From Anaeromonas gelatinilytica (GTDB taxonomy: Bacteria; Bacillota; Clostridia; Tissierellales; SIT17): a stretch of DNA of 64,000 nucleotides. Shown piece by piece: positions 46,801 through 55,943 of this stretch (its first letter is position 1; every line of letters begins with the position of its first letter). The stretch covers positions 1 to 64,000 of the forward strand of contig NZ_WSFU01000119.1 of the NCBI RefSeq assembly GCF_016820635.1, in the 5' to 3' direction. Made by a program: the position numbers and the translations under genes. The notes beneath the pieces are model-generated. The model did not search any database. It saw nothing but the letters and a program-made list of their open reading frames with translations, and had not been told where the DNA came from.

Positions 46801-48147
46801 AAGCTGACTAAAAGTATCCACAATTTCATTATGTTTAATTTTCACAGCACCAATTTCAGTAATTCTATCATTATTTGGTGAAAACCCAGTGGTTTCTATA
46901 TCAAACACAATATACTCACAATCTATATCTTGATCTCTAGAATTAATAACAATTTGTTTTGAATCATTAACTAAATAACCTTCTACTCCATAAAGTAATT
47001 TTATACCATGTTTTTTTGCTGCAGCCATTCCATCAGGAAATCCCTGCACAACACCATGATCTGTAATTCCTATTGCTTTATGTCCCCATTCCTTAGCTCT
47101 CTTTACATATTCACTTATATTAGTCATACCGTCCATATCACTCATTTGAGTATGTAAATGTAATTCTACTCTCTTTTCTTTAGAACTATCTTTTCTTTTT
47201 GAAATATAAGAAGTTTTAATACCTTTCCCCATCATAACTAATTCCTTTGAAAAACTATCAAATACTATATCTCCTGTAATAATATATGCAGAACCTATCT
47301 TCAAATTATCATCTAACATTTCTTGTTGTTTCTTATTAGCAAAAAATTTAACTTGAATAGAATTGGTGAAATCTGTAAAATTTATCATGTAAATTTTTTT
47401 ATTATTTTTTATATCTTTTATTTCAATATCAAAAACTTCACCTTTTACTGTTATAGTACCAGAATTAGTATTTATTGTTTGTATTTCTACTATTTCATTT
47501 CCTACTTTTTTTCCATAAATATATTCACTTTTTTTATTAGTATTTTTAGTATTATTCATTTTGGAAGATTCAGTATTAATTTTCATACTTTTCACAATAT
47601 CTTTTTCCGCTAATTCCTTACGTTGATAATGTTCATTAAAATCATGTGATTTATTATTTGAAAGTAACATTTTAACTTCTATATCTATATTAAACTCTTC
47701 TTTTATTTTCTTTTTTATTATTTTATTAACTTTTTTATTCAATATTGCTTGCATAAATAATTCATCTTCCGTTTCTAAAATTAAAGTATTATCTTTTATT
47801 GTTCTTTTTATATTGTTAATCCAACCAGTACTTGAAGGTATACATTTTTTTATTATATAAATTACATTTTCCCAATATTTCTCAACAATTAAATTTATAT
47901 CATTTTTTTCTATTTCATATTTCATATTAATATTCACTTTTTCTAAATTTGGCAATATTTTTTTAAAAGATGATTGTAATAAACTAATTTGTTTATAATT
48001 AATAATTTCTTTACTTTTCAGTATTATAGTTATGAGTTTTCTATTATTATTTAAATATACTTTTTCAATCATTGATCCCTTTAAATCTTCACTACATTCA
48101 ATATTATGTTTATCTACTAAAAATTCTAGTTTTTTTATCTGTATCAT
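43867..48147 (-). CDS. polC: DNA polymerase III PolC
   Basis: Replicative polymerase of low-GC Gram-positives, 1426 residues. Order: N-terminal domains (1-230), OB fold (about 230-320), PHP domain starting at RVELHLHTQMSDMDG (about 327), intact 3'-5' exonuclease (IVFDIETTGFSPN near 411; HNASFDMGFI), zinc cysteines (CPKC ... CPKCG near 897-925) and catalytic palm with GDKEPDIDLNFASEEQ near 950, then the HhH and tail ending in a QLDLF beta-clamp-binding-like sequence. Complete. SD GGGGGAG. It closes the uppS-to-polC series. Confidence 0.98.
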   Translation of the reverse strand: MIQIKKLEFLVDKHNIECSEDLKGSMIEKVYLNNNRKLITIILKSKEIINYKQISLLQSSFKKILPNLEKVNINMKYEIEKNDINLIVEKYWENVIYIIKKCIPSSTGWINNIKRTIKDNTLILETEDELFMQAILNKKVNKIIKKKIKEEFNIDIEVKMLLSNNKSHDFNEHYQRKELAEKDIVKSMKINTESSKMNNTKNTNKKSEYIYGKKVGNEIVEIQTINTNSGTITVKGEVFDIEIKDIKNNKKIYMINFTDFTNSIQVKFFANKKQQEMLDDNLKIGSAYIITGDIVFDSFSKELVMMGKGIKTSYISKRKDSSKEKRVELHLHTQMSDMDGMTNISEYVKRAKEWGHKAIGITDHGVVQGFPDGMAAAKKHGIKLLYGVEGYLVNDSKQIVINSRDQDIDCEYIVFDIETTGFSPNNDRITEIGAVKIKHNEIVDTFSQLVNPEKKIPQKVIELTGITDEMVKDKPTIDNILPEFKEFIGEGVLVAHNASFDMGFISKNFKDIGITLSNPVLDTLQFARELYPNLKSHKLNRIAKYLNISLENHHRAVDDSKATAEILLKMISELKEKDVMKLEDINTFFSGNINYKSQDSYHIIIYAKDYKGLKNLYKIVSESHINYFYRKPRIPKSLLNKYREGLIIGTACEAGELYRAIIRNKSSKEIREIISFYDYLEVQPLGNNNFLIENGMVKDIEELKNINRRIYQLGKKYNKIVVATGDAHFLDPQDEIYRRILMSGKGFSDADNQAPLYFKTTNEMLEEFSYLGKEVSEEIVIKNTNLITDMFDDILPIPDGTFPPVIEGSDKDLKEMTYKKAESIYGKPIPEVVKERLDKELNSIISNGYAVLYIISHKLVKKSLEDNYLVGSRGSVGSSFVATMSDITEVNPLPPHYVCPKCKNSEFIMDGSVGSGVDMEDKICPKCGTNYKKDGFDIPFEVFLGFEGDKEPDIDLNFASEEQTVAMAHTEELFGKGHVYRAGTIGTIADKTAYGFIRKYYEERELMLNRAETNRLIKGCTGIKRTSGQHPGGVMVVPQDKEIYDFTPIQYPANNSDTGVITTHFDYHSISGRILKLDILGHDTPTIIRMLEDLTGVDAQKIPLDDPYTMKIFTSTESLNIKPEDINCKTGSFGIPEFGTRFVIQMLLDTQPTTFAELVRISGLSHGTDVWLNNAQDLVINGITTLKEVICTRDDIMMYLIYNGLDKKRSFKIMEKVRKGKGLTEEEEEYMRDNDIPEWYIESCKKIKYMFPKAHAVAYVMMSFRIAYFKVHYSEAFYATYFTMKANDFDAELITKGKETIKNKIQELENLGNNKTAKEKNLLTVLEVALEMYARGYNFNRVDLYQSDSDVFIIKEDGILPPLKSLQGVGENAAKSIVESRKNGKFLSVEDIIKRSKISKTVIEALRIHGCLDGMSESNQLDLFSI

Positions 48148-48168
48148 TTTATAAACTCCCCCTAATTA

Positions 48169-48822
48169 TTACTTTTGGGTTACTTCTATAATATTTTCTA
48201 TTTCAGATAATTTGTTTATAATTTCCATATTATCTATATTTTTATTTGTTTTTAAAAAAATATTTATTATTTTTTTATTCGGTTTTAAATCTTTAAATTC
48301 AATAGATATTATTGATAAATCCAAACTTCCTGTTACATGTCCAATTTTACCTAATTGACCTGGTATATCATAAGTTACAATTCTAATGTTTAAATGTTTT
48401 TTTCTTGAAAATTTCCTTTCTATATTCGAAAGTAATAATAATACTATGAAAATAAATAATGCTGCAATTATTCCTCCAAAATAAAAACCTGCTCCTATAG
48501 CTAACCCAACACATGCAATAGCCCATAAACTTGCAGCGGTTGTTAAACCTCTTACAGACGATCCTTCTTTAATAATCGTCCCAGCACCTAAAAAACCTAT
48601 ACCACTTATTACTTGTGCTCCTATTCTAGTAGCATCAATACCAAAATTTCCTGGTATATTAGAAATATATATACCTAAAAGCATACTTAATGTAGAACCT
48701 ACACAAACTAATATATGTGTTCTAAATCCAGCTGGCCTCTTTATACTTTCTCTTTCCATTCCTATCAAACCAGACAATATTATAGATAGTAATAATTTAA
48801 ATGCAATTTCTAAATAATATAT
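48169..48822 (-). CDS. MgtC/SapB-family membrane protein (likely AUA start)
   Basis: Membrane protein with several transmembrane segments and an ACT-like C-terminal domain (about 135-217). The family motif SGLIGMERESIKRPAGFRTH is present. The first standard start (TTG, 48777) would remove the first transmembrane helix and has no SD. Upstream the frame stays open through YYLEIAFKLLLSIILSGLIG, the expected first helix, to ATA at 48822, 7 nt after a perfect AGGAGG (48830-48835). I therefore place the start at ATA, giving 217 residues. MgtC proteins affect Mg2+ adaptation or virulence in some bacteria; role here unknown. Located between a glycosyltransferase and polC. Confidence 0.8.
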   Translation of the reverse strand: MYYLEIAFKLLLSIILSGLIGMERESIKRPAGFRTHILVCVGSTLSMLLGIYISNIPGNFGIDATRIGAQVISGIGFLGAGTIIKEGSSVRGLTTAASLWAIACVGLAIGAGFYFGGIIAALFIFIVLLLLSNIERKFSRKKHLNIRIVTYDIPGQLGKIGHVTGSLDLSIISIEFKDLKPNKKIINIFLKTNKNIDNMEIINKLSEIENIIEVTQK

Positions 48823-48838
48823 TTTAAAACCTCCTAAA

Positions 48839-49471
48839 CTAGCTTCTAATTAAAAATTTACTTATATCTAAATACATTCTAAATCTTTCTTTAAATCCAT
48901 TTAAAACTCCCATTTTTTCTTCTTTTACTAAATGAGTCAAATTATTTAAAGGTATTTCTTTAAATTTAATATCATTGTTGATAAAATACTTAGTAATAGT
49001 CATTTCAAGACCATATTTAGATATATCAATATTAGGAATTTTTTTAAATAGATCTCCTCTTATTGCCCTTTGCCCAGATAAAAAAGGTGTAATTTTTTGG
49101 GCAAAATCTGTTTTAAATCTACCTTTAGTAAATATTCCTATAGTCATACTATATTCATCGGAAATAATTGGTAAAATTAAATTAGTTATATGTTTAGGAG
49201 TTAAACCTAAAAGATCTGCATCTAAAAAAAGAACAATATCAGTTTCTGAATATTCAAAACCACTTTTTACTGCTGCCCCTTTACCCTTATTCATATTAAA
49301 TTCAATTACATTAACTCCAGTTTTCTTTGCAATATATGCTGTATCGTCAGTTGAACCATCACTTATAACTATAATATTATCAATCAAATCAACCTTTTTT
49401 ACTGTTTCAATAATATTTTCTATAGTTTTCTCTTCATTTAGAGCAGGTATTATAGCAGTAATATGATACAT
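48839..49471 (-). CDS. GT2-family glycosyltransferase
   Basis: 210-residue GT-A transferase: IPALNEEKTIENIIETVKK at the N-terminus, ISDGSTDDTAYIA and the DxD-type FLDADLLGLTPKHI. It resembles glucosyl-3-phosphoglycerate synthase/dolichol-phosphate-mannose synthase-like proteins without membrane anchors. Donor and acceptor cannot be assigned. SD GAGAGGTGA; it follows ispG by 15 nt and precedes mgtC, so probably part of the isoprenoid operon by transcription only. Confidence 0.82.
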   Translation of the reverse strand: MYHITAIIPALNEEKTIENIIETVKKVDLIDNIIVISDGSTDDTAYIAKKTGVNVIEFNMNKGKGAAVKSGFEYSETDIVLFLDADLLGLTPKHITNLILPIISDEYSMTIGIFTKGRFKTDFAQKITPFLSGQRAIRGDLFKKIPNIDISKYGLEMTITKYFINNDIKFKEIPLNNLTHLVKEEKMGVLNGFKERFRMYLDISKFLIRS

Positions 49472-49486
49472 TCATTTCACCTCTCA

Positions 49487-50533
49487 TTATAACTGATTTA
49501 TTTCCTTTATTAATTCTTCAATAAGTTTATCTTTAGTAACTTTCTTTATTATTTTTCCTTTTTTAAAGATTAATCCCAAGCCATTTCCTCCAGCAATTCC
49601 AATATCAGCTTCTTTTGCTTCTCCTGGCCCATTAACTTCACATCCCATAATTGCCACTTTTATAGGTTTTTTTAGCTTTTCTACTTTGTTTTCAACCTCT
49701 TGTACAATCTTTTCTAAATCAATACGAGTTCTTCCACATGTGGGACATGAAATAATTTCTATTCTATCATTTAATAATCCTAAGGATCGAAGAATTTGTT
49801 TCCCAACTTTAACCTCTTCAATAGGATTCCCTGTTAATGAAACTCTAATAGTATCTCCTATTCCTTTATATAATAATGAACCTATTCCTATTGAAGATTT
49901 AATAGTTCCTTTCCAAGGAGAACCTGACTCTGTAATACCAATATGTAATGGATAATCCACAATATTAGCTAATTTTTCATAGGATTTAATTGTCATATCT
50001 ATGTTTGTAGACTTAACTGATATTACTATTTTATCAAAATTCATATTTTCTAATATTCTAACATGTTCCATAGCACTTTCAACCATAGAATTAACATTTA
50101 CTCCATCATATCTTTCTAAATATTCTTTTTTTATAGAACCTGAATTAACTCCTATCCTAATAGGTATATTCTTATCTTTACATGCTTTAACGACCTCTTT
50201 GACTTTTCCTTCATCACCTATGTTTCCTGGATTAATTCTTAAACCTTCGACTCCACTTTTTATAGATTCTAAAGCTAATTTATAATTAAAATGAATATCA
50301 GCAATTATTGGTATATTTACTTGTTTTTTTATTTCTTTTATTGCCTCTGCTGCTTCAATATCAGGGACAGCTACTCTAATAATATCACAATCTACTTTCT
50401 CTAATTTTATTATTTGATTAACCGTTGATTTTATATCCCTAGTATCTGTATTAGTCATTGATTGAACAGTTATAGGAAAATCACTTCCTATCCCAACTGT
50501 TCCATAATAAAATTCTTTTGTTTTTCTCCTCAT
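49487..50533 (-). CDS. ispG: HMBPP synthase IspG
   Basis: [4Fe-4S] enzyme of the MEP pathway making 4-hydroxy-3-methylbut-2-enyl diphosphate. 348 residues; cluster cysteines in ISCPTCGRTRIDL (about 262-265) and IMGCEVNGPGEA. N-terminal TIM barrel: VQSMTNTDTRDIKSTV. dxr, the first committed step of the same pathway, is two genes upstream in transcription. SD AAGGTGG. Confidence 0.96.
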   Translation of the reverse strand: MRRKTKEFYYGTVGIGSDFPITVQSMTNTDTRDIKSTVNQIIKLEKVDCDIIRVAVPDIEAAEAIKEIKKQVNIPIIADIHFNYKLALESIKSGVEGLRINPGNIGDEGKVKEVVKACKDKNIPIRIGVNSGSIKKEYLERYDGVNVNSMVESAMEHVRILENMNFDKIVISVKSTNIDMTIKSYEKLANIVDYPLHIGITESGSPWKGTIKSSIGIGSLLYKGIGDTIRVSLTGNPIEEVKVGKQILRSLGLLNDRIEIISCPTCGRTRIDLEKIVQEVENKVEKLKKPIKVAIMGCEVNGPGEAKEADIGIAGGNGLGLIFKKGKIIKKVTKDKLIEELIKEINQL

Positions 50534-50545
50534 TAGATTACCACC

Positions 50546-51547
50546 TTAAAAAATATTTAATCTATTTAAGTCGTTATATGAAATAAATAACATAAGAGCC
50601 ATTAAAAATACAAATCCTATAAAATGAACTAGTCCTTCCTTCTCTGGATCTAATGGTTTTCCTCTAACTAATTCTACTAAAACAAATAAAATCCTACTAC
50701 CATCTAACGCTGGTATTGGTAATAAATTAAAAAATCCTAAATTTATATTAATAAAAGCTGCTAAATTTAATATGCTTAAAATCCCATATTTTGTTGTTTC
50801 TCCAATCAGCTGTACAACACCTATTGGCCCGGCAACATCTCCTTGACTAATATTTCCTGTTAAAGCCATTTTTATAAAATCAAACATAAGTGTAATAATA
50901 AATATTAAATTAGTAAAAGAATATTTGATTGACTCTATAATAGATAGTTTAGTTTTCGAACTTATTCCAACTAATTTATTATTATCTTCATCTAGTTCTG
51001 GTTCTAAAATAAATTTAATTCTTTCACCATTTCTTAAAACTTCAACACTAACTTTATCCTCAGCCTCAGAAATTATAGTTTTAAATTCTTGCCATTCATC
51101 AATATCTTTTCCTTGAACTGCAACTATTTCATCTCCACTTTTAATTCCTGCTTTATATGCTGGACCACCTTCCAAAATGCTATCTATTTCAGTTGTAGGA
51201 GTACCCATGACTAAAGAAATTATAAAGAATATAATTAATGCTAAAATAAAATTCATTATTCCACCAGCTGCTAATACTAAAATTCTTAATAAAGGAGATT
51301 TATTACTAAAACTTCTTTCATCATCAGATTTTTCATCCTCACCTTCCATTTTAACATATCCACCAATAGGAAATGCCCTAAGAGAATATTCAGTTTCACC
51401 TTTACCAAATTTCGTAATTCTAGGACCCATACCTATTGAAAATTCATGTACCTTTATTCCTACTAATTTAGCTACTGCAAAATGTCCAAATTCATGTACC
51501 AATACGACAATAAAAAATATTAATATTGCTGCAATTGCTGTAGTCAT
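50546..51547 (-). CDS. rseP: RIP metalloprotease RseP/RasP
   Basis: Intramembrane zinc protease. 333 residues; HEFGH at 18-22 in the first transmembrane segment, PDZ domain (about 105-180: ILEGGPAYKAGIKSGDEIVAVQ) and the second active-site motif NLLPIPALDG. Cleaves anti-sigma factors and signal-peptide remnants in relatives. Between dxr and ispG, a conserved arrangement. SD AGGAG. Confidence 0.95.
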   Translation of the reverse strand: MTTAIAAILIFFIVVLVHEFGHFAVAKLVGIKVHEFSIGMGPRITKFGKGETEYSLRAFPIGGYVKMEGEDEKSDDERSFSNKSPLLRILVLAAGGIMNFILALIIFFIISLVMGTPTTEIDSILEGGPAYKAGIKSGDEIVAVQGKDIDEWQEFKTIISEAEDKVSVEVLRNGERIKFILEPELDEDNNKLVGISSKTKLSIIESIKYSFTNLIFIITLMFDFIKMALTGNISQGDVAGPIGVVQLIGETTKYGILSILNLAAFININLGFFNLLPIPALDGSRILFVLVELVRGKPLDPEKEGLVHFIGFVFLMALMLFISYNDLNRLNIF

Positions 51548-51565
51548 AAAAAATTCACTCCTATC

Positions 51566-52717
51566 TTATAATTTTAATAATTCTTTAGCTTTATTTCTTG
51601 CCCAACTATCACTATATAAAATTTCATCTATTGTAGGATTACTTATTTTTTTATGTTTTAATAATATTTTTTCTATAATATTTGGAATATCGTAGAATTT
51701 AATCTTATCATTTAAGAAATAATTTACTAGTACTTCATTTGATGCATTCAATACAGATGGCATTGTTCCCTCTTCTTCACAGGCTTTAAATGCTAGATTT
51801 AAACATGGAAATGTTTCGATGTCTGGTTTTTCAAAAGTAAGATTTCCAACTTCAATAATATCTAGTTTTCTAATATTATTGAATATTCGTTTAGGATATG
51901 TCAATGCATATTGAATTGGTATTCTCATATCTGATATTCCTAATTGAGCTATTATACTACCATCAATATATTCAACCATAGAGTGAATTATACTTTGAGG
52001 ATGAACTACAACATCAATATCCTTAATCTCTACATCAAATAGCCATCTTGCTTCTATAACTTCCAAACCTTTGTTCATTAATGTAGAAGAATCTATCGAA
52101 ATCTTTCGTCCCATATTCCAATTTGGATGCTTCAAGGCTTCCCTATATGTTACATCTATCAAATCTTTTTTTTCCTTATTCCTAAATGGACCTCCAGATG
52201 CAGTTAAAATAAGTTTATTAATTTCTTTTTTTTCCTTAGTAGTTATTGATTGAAATATTGCTGAATGTTCACTATCTACAGGTATAATCTTAATATTCTT
52301 TTCCTTAGCTTTATTCATAACAATTTTACCTGCTGTTACTAAAGTTTCTTTATTAGCTAATGCTATATCTTTTCCAGATTCAATAGCAGCTAAAGTAGGC
52401 TTTAATCCTATCATACCTACAACTGATGTTATTAATACTTCTATTTTTTCATGTTTAGCTAATTCAATCAAACCATTTAAACCACTATAAACTTTTATAT
52501 CAAAAGGAAATAGTTTATCTCTAAGTATATCAGCTTTATGTTCATTAAATACAGCAACAATTTCTGGTTTGAATTCTAAAGCCTGTCGTTCCAATAACTC
52601 TATATTATTATTACCACTTAATGCAATTACATTAAATAAATCATTATTATTTCTTATAACATCTAGTGTTTGAGTTCCTATAGACCCTGTAGAGCCTAAT
52701 ATACCTATGTTTTTCAA
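51566..52717 (-). CDS. dxr: DXP reductoisomerase
   Basis: Converts DXP to MEP with NADPH. 383 residues: NADPH-binding [17 protein letters not shown], substrate motifs [21 protein letters not shown] and TASGGPF. Start is TTG at 52717 with AAGGAGTGA upstream; no ATG would give the needed N-terminal strand. Followed by rseP and ispG. Confidence 0.96.
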   Translation of the reverse strand: MKNIGILGSTGSIGTQTLDVIRNNNDLFNVIALSGNNNIELLERQALEFKPEIVAVFNEHKADILRDKLFPFDIKVYSGLNGLIELAKHEKIEVLITSVVGMIGLKPTLAAIESGKDIALANKETLVTAGKIVMNKAKEKNIKIIPVDSEHSAIFQSITTKEKKEINKLILTASGGPFRNKEKKDLIDVTYREALKHPNWNMGRKISIDSSTLMNKGLEVIEARWLFDVEIKDIDVVVHPQSIIHSMVEYIDGSIIAQLGISDMRIPIQYALTYPKRIFNNIRKLDIIEVGNLTFEKPDIETFPCLNLAFKACEEEGTMPSVLNASNEVLVNYFLNDKIKFYDIPNIIEKILLKHKKISNPTIDEILYSDSWARNKAKELLKL

Positions 52718-52755
52718 AATATCACTCCTTAAAAACCTTTTAATTATTATTATAT

Positions 52756-53520
52756 TTATACTAAATATTTAATAAAATTAAATATTAAAGGAGAAATAAA
52801 TATAATACTATCAAATCTATCTAAAATACCACCATGTCCTGGCATAATATTTCCATAATCTTTTATTCCTATATTTCTTTTTATCTTAGATGCAGTAAGA
52901 TCTCCAATCATTGATGTTATTGAACATACGAAGCCCAGAATAATATACATATATATATTATTTAAATTCAAAATACTAATAAAAAGAATAGTTGACAACA
53001 CAGCACCAATCAATCCACCAATTGCTCCCTCAATAGTTTTTTTTGGGCTAAGTATAGGAGCTAGTTTTCTTTTGCCTAATAATATACCACTAAAATATGC
53101 AAATGTATCCGTTGCAAAAGCTATAATAAATATAAGCCATAATAAAATATTACCTTCTAAAAATGAAATGTGAATTAAAGAATAAGGAATATATAAACTA
53201 GTTAATAGATTAATACCAATTTCCTTTATATCATAATTTTTATTAAATACATACATACTTAAAAATACAATCATATTAATGACTATACTAAAAGTTACTA
53301 GATTATAATTATCTATTACAGAAAAAATATATAGAAATATAGAATAAACATATAAGTAATTTGTTATTTTTATATTGATGCCTTCAAAAGCTTCTTTAAA
53401 TTCTTTAATACCTAATAAAGTGATTAATAAGACAGAAGTTTTTAATATCAAACCACCACTTATTACTGCAATTAATAATAAAAAAACTCCTATTATTCCA
53501 CTAATTATTCTCGTCTTCAT
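52756..53520 (-). CDS. cdsA: Phosphatidate cytidylyltransferase
   Basis: Membrane enzyme making CDP-diacylglycerol. 254 residues with about seven to eight hydrophobic segments and the C-terminal signature [13 protein letters not shown] ... [12 protein letters not shown]. Between uppS and dxr, the classical uppS-cdsA-dxr order. SD AAAGGAG. Confidence 0.95.
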   Translation of the reverse strand: MKTRIISGIIGVFLLLIAVISGGLILKTSVLLITLLGIKEFKEAFEGINIKITNYLYVYSIFLYIFSVIDNYNLVTFSIVINMIVFLSMYVFNKNYDIKEIGINLLTSLYIPYSLIHISFLEGNILLWLIFIIAFATDTFAYFSGILLGKRKLAPILSPKKTIEGAIGGLIGAVLSTILFISILNLNNIYMYIILGFVCSITSMIGDLTASKIKRNIGIKDYGNIMPGHGGILDRFDSIIFISPLIFNFIKYLV

Positions 53521-53547
53521 TTTTTAACTCCTTTATTTGTTTAATAA

Positions 53548-54309
53548 TTAAATATTACCAAATCTTCTATTTCGTTGTTGATAATCAAATATAACCTTAT
53601 GTAAACTATTTTTATGAAAATCAGGCCAATTTATATCTAAAAAGAAAAATTCACTATATGCAATTTGATAATTTAAAAAATTACTTAATCTTTTTTCGCC
53701 ACTAGTTCTTATAACTATATCAGGATCAGATTGATTTTCAGTATATAAATATCTTTTGAAATATTCTTCATTAATTTCTTCTATAGATATATTATTATTT
53801 ATAATATCATTGCAAATTCTTTTAGTAGCTCTAACTATCTCATCTCTACCTCCATAATTTAATGCAATATTTAATATTAATTTAGAATTATTTTTAGTTA
53901 ATTCAACAGCATATTCAACTTCTTTAATTATATTTTTATCAAATCTATTTAAATCTCCTAGAATATTTAATTTAACATTATTTTTATGTATTTCTTCTAA
54001 TTTATTTTTTATAAATTTAACTAAAAGTTTCATTAAATAATCTATTTCTTTTTTTGGTCTAGACCAATTTTCAGTAGAAAAAGCATATAGTGTTAAATAT
54101 TTTATACCTAAATTACCACATTCCTCTACTGTATCCATAACTCTTTTTACTCCTTCTTTATGTCCAGAAGTTCTTGGTAAAAATCTCTTCTCGGCCCATC
54201 TTCCATTACCATCCATTATTATAGCAATATGTTTAGGTAAATTATCAAAATTTATTTTATCCAAATAATTATTTTTCACATTCATATCTTTATTTTTTGA
54301 AATTTCCAC
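53548..54309 (-). CDS. uppS: Undecaprenyl diphosphate synthase
   Basis: cis-Prenyltransferase making the C55 carrier for peptidoglycan and other polymers. 253 residues; catalytic D33 in IAIIMDGNGRWAEKR, LTLYAFSTENWSRP, and C-terminal RTSGEKRLSNFL. Start GTG at 54309 with GGAGG 9 nt upstream; the family core starts near residue 24, so the first 20 residues are a polar extension. It begins just after the terminator at 54341-54360. Confidence 0.96.
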   Translation of the reverse strand: MEISKNKDMNVKNNYLDKINFDNLPKHIAIIMDGNGRWAEKRFLPRTSGHKEGVKRVMDTVEECGNLGIKYLTLYAFSTENWSRPKKEIDYLMKLLVKFIKNKLEEIHKNNVKLNILGDLNRFDKNIIKEVEYAVELTKNNSKLILNIALNYGGRDEIVRATKRICNDIINNNISIEEINEEYFKRYLYTENQSDPDIVIRTSGEKRLSNFLNYQIAYSEFFFLDINWPDFHKNSLHKVIFDYQQRNRRFGNI

Positions 54310-54340
54310 TCTGATATACCTCCATTATAATGACTAAAAA

Positions 54341-54360
54341 CCCCTTCTTAATAGAAGGGG
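54341..54360 (-). terminator. Terminator after the small PASTA-like gene
   Basis: CCCCTTCT-ATTA-AGAAGGGG then TTTTT on the minus strand. GC-rich and strong. It separates rpsB-tsf-pyrH-frr-side genes from uppS. Confidence 0.9.
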
Positions 54361-54361
54361 A

Positions 54362-54550
54362 TTAAAAGGCGCATACTATAATTTTGATTGACTTATCCAC
54401 GCTATTATATTTAACAACTCTTAAATCAGTTAATTTATTATTTAGTTTATTATTTGTTCCCTTAGTTTCAAATATCGTAATGGATAAATCATTATTTATC
54501 TTTGACATAGCACACTTTAATGGTAACCCTATTATATTAAGGTCCTTCAT
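54362..54550 (-). CDS. Small PASTA-like conserved protein after frr
   Basis: 62 residues: MKDLNIIGLPLKCAMSKIN, an extended polar middle, then LRVVKYNSVDKSIKIIVCAF. The opening pattern (xIxGxPLxxAxxxI) and the closing beta-strand (R-V-V-K-x-N-S... I-I-V) resemble a single cytoplasmic PASTA-like unit; this is my inference. ATG at 54550 is preceded by TTGGAGG, while a longer frame to 54586 would overlap frr and lacks an SD. Encoded directly after frr and just before a terminator. No signal peptide or transmembrane segment. Function unknown. Confidence 0.75.
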   Translation of the reverse strand: MKDLNIIGLPLKCAMSKINNDLSITIFETKGTNNKLNNKLTDLRVVKYNSVDKSIKIIVCAF

Positions 54551-54551
54551 T

Positions 54552-55109
54552 TTATACCTCCAATAATTCTGCTTCCTTATCTTCACTTAATTTTTCAATC
54601 TCTTTTATATAATTATCAGTCAACTTTTGAGTTTGTTCTTCTGCTTTTACTAATTCATCATCAGTAAGTTCACCTTTCTTATTTAATTTTTTTAATTCAT
54701 CATTTGCATTTCTTCTTTCATTTCTTATAGCAACTTTAGCTCCTTCAGAAATTTTCCCTAAAGATTTAATCATATCTTTTCTAGTTTCCTCAGTTAATTT
54801 TGGTATTATTAATCTTATAGTTTTACCATCATTAGATGGATTCAAACCCAAATCAGACTTAAGAATTGCTTTTTCAATTTCTGGAAGAGCATTAACATCC
54901 CAAGGAGATATAAGTAATTGTCTTGCTTCAGGAACAGAGATATTAGCTATTTGTTTAAGTGGAGTTGCAGCTCCATAATAATCTACCATTACTTTATCCA
55001 ATATTGCAGGATTTGCTCTTCCTGCTCTAATAGTCTTTAAGTCATCGTTGAAAACTCTAACAGTTTTTTTCATTTTATTTTCAATTTCTTTATGAATATC
55101 TAAATACAT
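54552..55109 (-). CDS. frr: Ribosome recycling factor
   Basis: 185 residues: N-terminal VFNDDLKTIRAGRANPAILDK (motif) and helical bundle ending LSEDKEAELLEV. Splits post-termination ribosomes with EF-G. Complete. SD AAAGGAGG lies in the end of pyrH. One nucleotide separates its stop from the next small gene's start. Confidence 0.97.
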   Translation of the reverse strand: MYLDIHKEIENKMKKTVRVFNDDLKTIRAGRANPAILDKVMVDYYGAATPLKQIANISVPEARQLLISPWDVNALPEIEKAILKSDLGLNPSNDGKTIRLIIPKLTEETRKDMIKSLGKISEGAKVAIRNERRNANDELKKLNKKGELTDDELVKAEEQTQKLTDNYIKEIEKLSEDKEAELLEV

Positions 55110-55111
55110 AA

Positions 55112-55828
55112 TTAATCCTCCTTTAATTTTGTACCAATTTTAGCACCAAAAACTACTTTTGATATATTTGTAGGATTTTCTATACCAAACACAATTATAG
55201 GAATATTATTATCCTTACATAATGAAGCAGCAGTTGAATCCATTACTTTAAGTTCTAAATTTAACATATCTTTATACTTCAGCTCATTGAACTTCTTGGC
55301 ATTAGGATTCTCTTTAGGGTCTGAATCATATACACCGTCAACACCTTTTTTAGCTAACAAAATAACTTCTGATTCAATCTCTGCGGCTCTAAGAGCAGCA
55401 GTAGTATCAGTTGTAAAATAAGGATTTCCAGTTCCAGCTGCAAATATAACAACTCTTCCTTTTTCTAAATGTCTAACTGCCTTTCTTCTAATATACGGTT
55501 CAGCAATTTGTCTCATTTCTATAGCAGTTTGTACCCTAGTTAAAACATCAATATTCTCCAATGCATCTTGCATAGCCAAAGCATTAATTACTGTAGCTAA
55601 CATCCCCATATAATCAGCTGTAGTTCTATCCATTTCCTTACCACTTCTACCTCTCCAGAAATTACCACCACCAACTATAATAGCCACTTCAACACCTGCA
55701 CTTTGCAACTTTTTTACTTCTTCTGCTATATTCATTATAGTTTTTTCATCTAATCCAAAATCTTTATCACCTTTTAAGGCTTCACCACTTAATTTTAATA
55801 CTACTCTTTTATAAATAGGTTTATCCAT
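55112..55828 (-). CDS. pyrH: UMP kinase
   Basis: Hexameric amino-acid-kinase-family enzyme, UMP + ATP to UDP. 238 residues: [52 protein letters not shown]. Complete. Transcription may begin anew between tsf and pyrH because a terminator follows tsf and a SigH-like promoter is present. SD TAGGAG. Confidence 0.97.
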   Translation of the reverse strand: MDKPIYKRVVLKLSGEALKGDKDFGLDEKTIMNIAEEVKKLQSAGVEVAIIVGGGNFWRGRSGKEMDRTTADYMGMLATVINALAMQDALENIDVLTRVQTAIEMRQIAEPYIRRKAVRHLEKGRVVIFAAGTGNPYFTTDTTAALRAAEIESEVILLAKKGVDGVYDSDPKENPNAKKFNELKYKDMLNLELKVMDSTAASLCKDNNIPIIVFGIENPTNISKVVFGAKIGTKLKED

Positions 55829-55848
55829 ATAAACACTCCTAATAAATG

Positions 55849-55877
55849 TTATTCTACATTAGTAAGTAAATTCCTTT
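55849..55877 (-). promoter_or_regulatory. SigH-like promoter candidate of pyrH
   Basis: AAAGGAATT (revcomp 55869-55877), 11 bp, GTAGAATAA (revcomp 55849-55857). Same layout as the spoVS element. The SigA -35 at the equivalent distance (TTAAAG) is poor. The implied leader is short (about 14 nt). Confidence 0.4.
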
Positions 55878-55903
55878 AATTAATATTATTTTAAAAATTA
55901 TTC

Positions 55904-55932
55904 AAATGGAGAACACCTGGTGTTCTCCATTT
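55904..55932 (-). terminator. tsf terminator
   Basis: AAATGGAGAACACC and complement around one base, 12 nt after the tsf stop. The minus strand continues with GAATAATTTTTAAAA. Confidence 0.75.
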
Positions 55933-55943
55933 ATATAATATTA

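Noticed and set aside
48975-49466. Plus-strand frame of 163 codons opposite the glycosyltransferase gene
   Set aside because: Mirror of a well-supported minus-strand gene, with no SD and no recognisable protein pattern.
51177-51695. Plus-strand frame of 172 codons across rseP/dxr
   Set aside because: Antisense shadow of two conserved genes.
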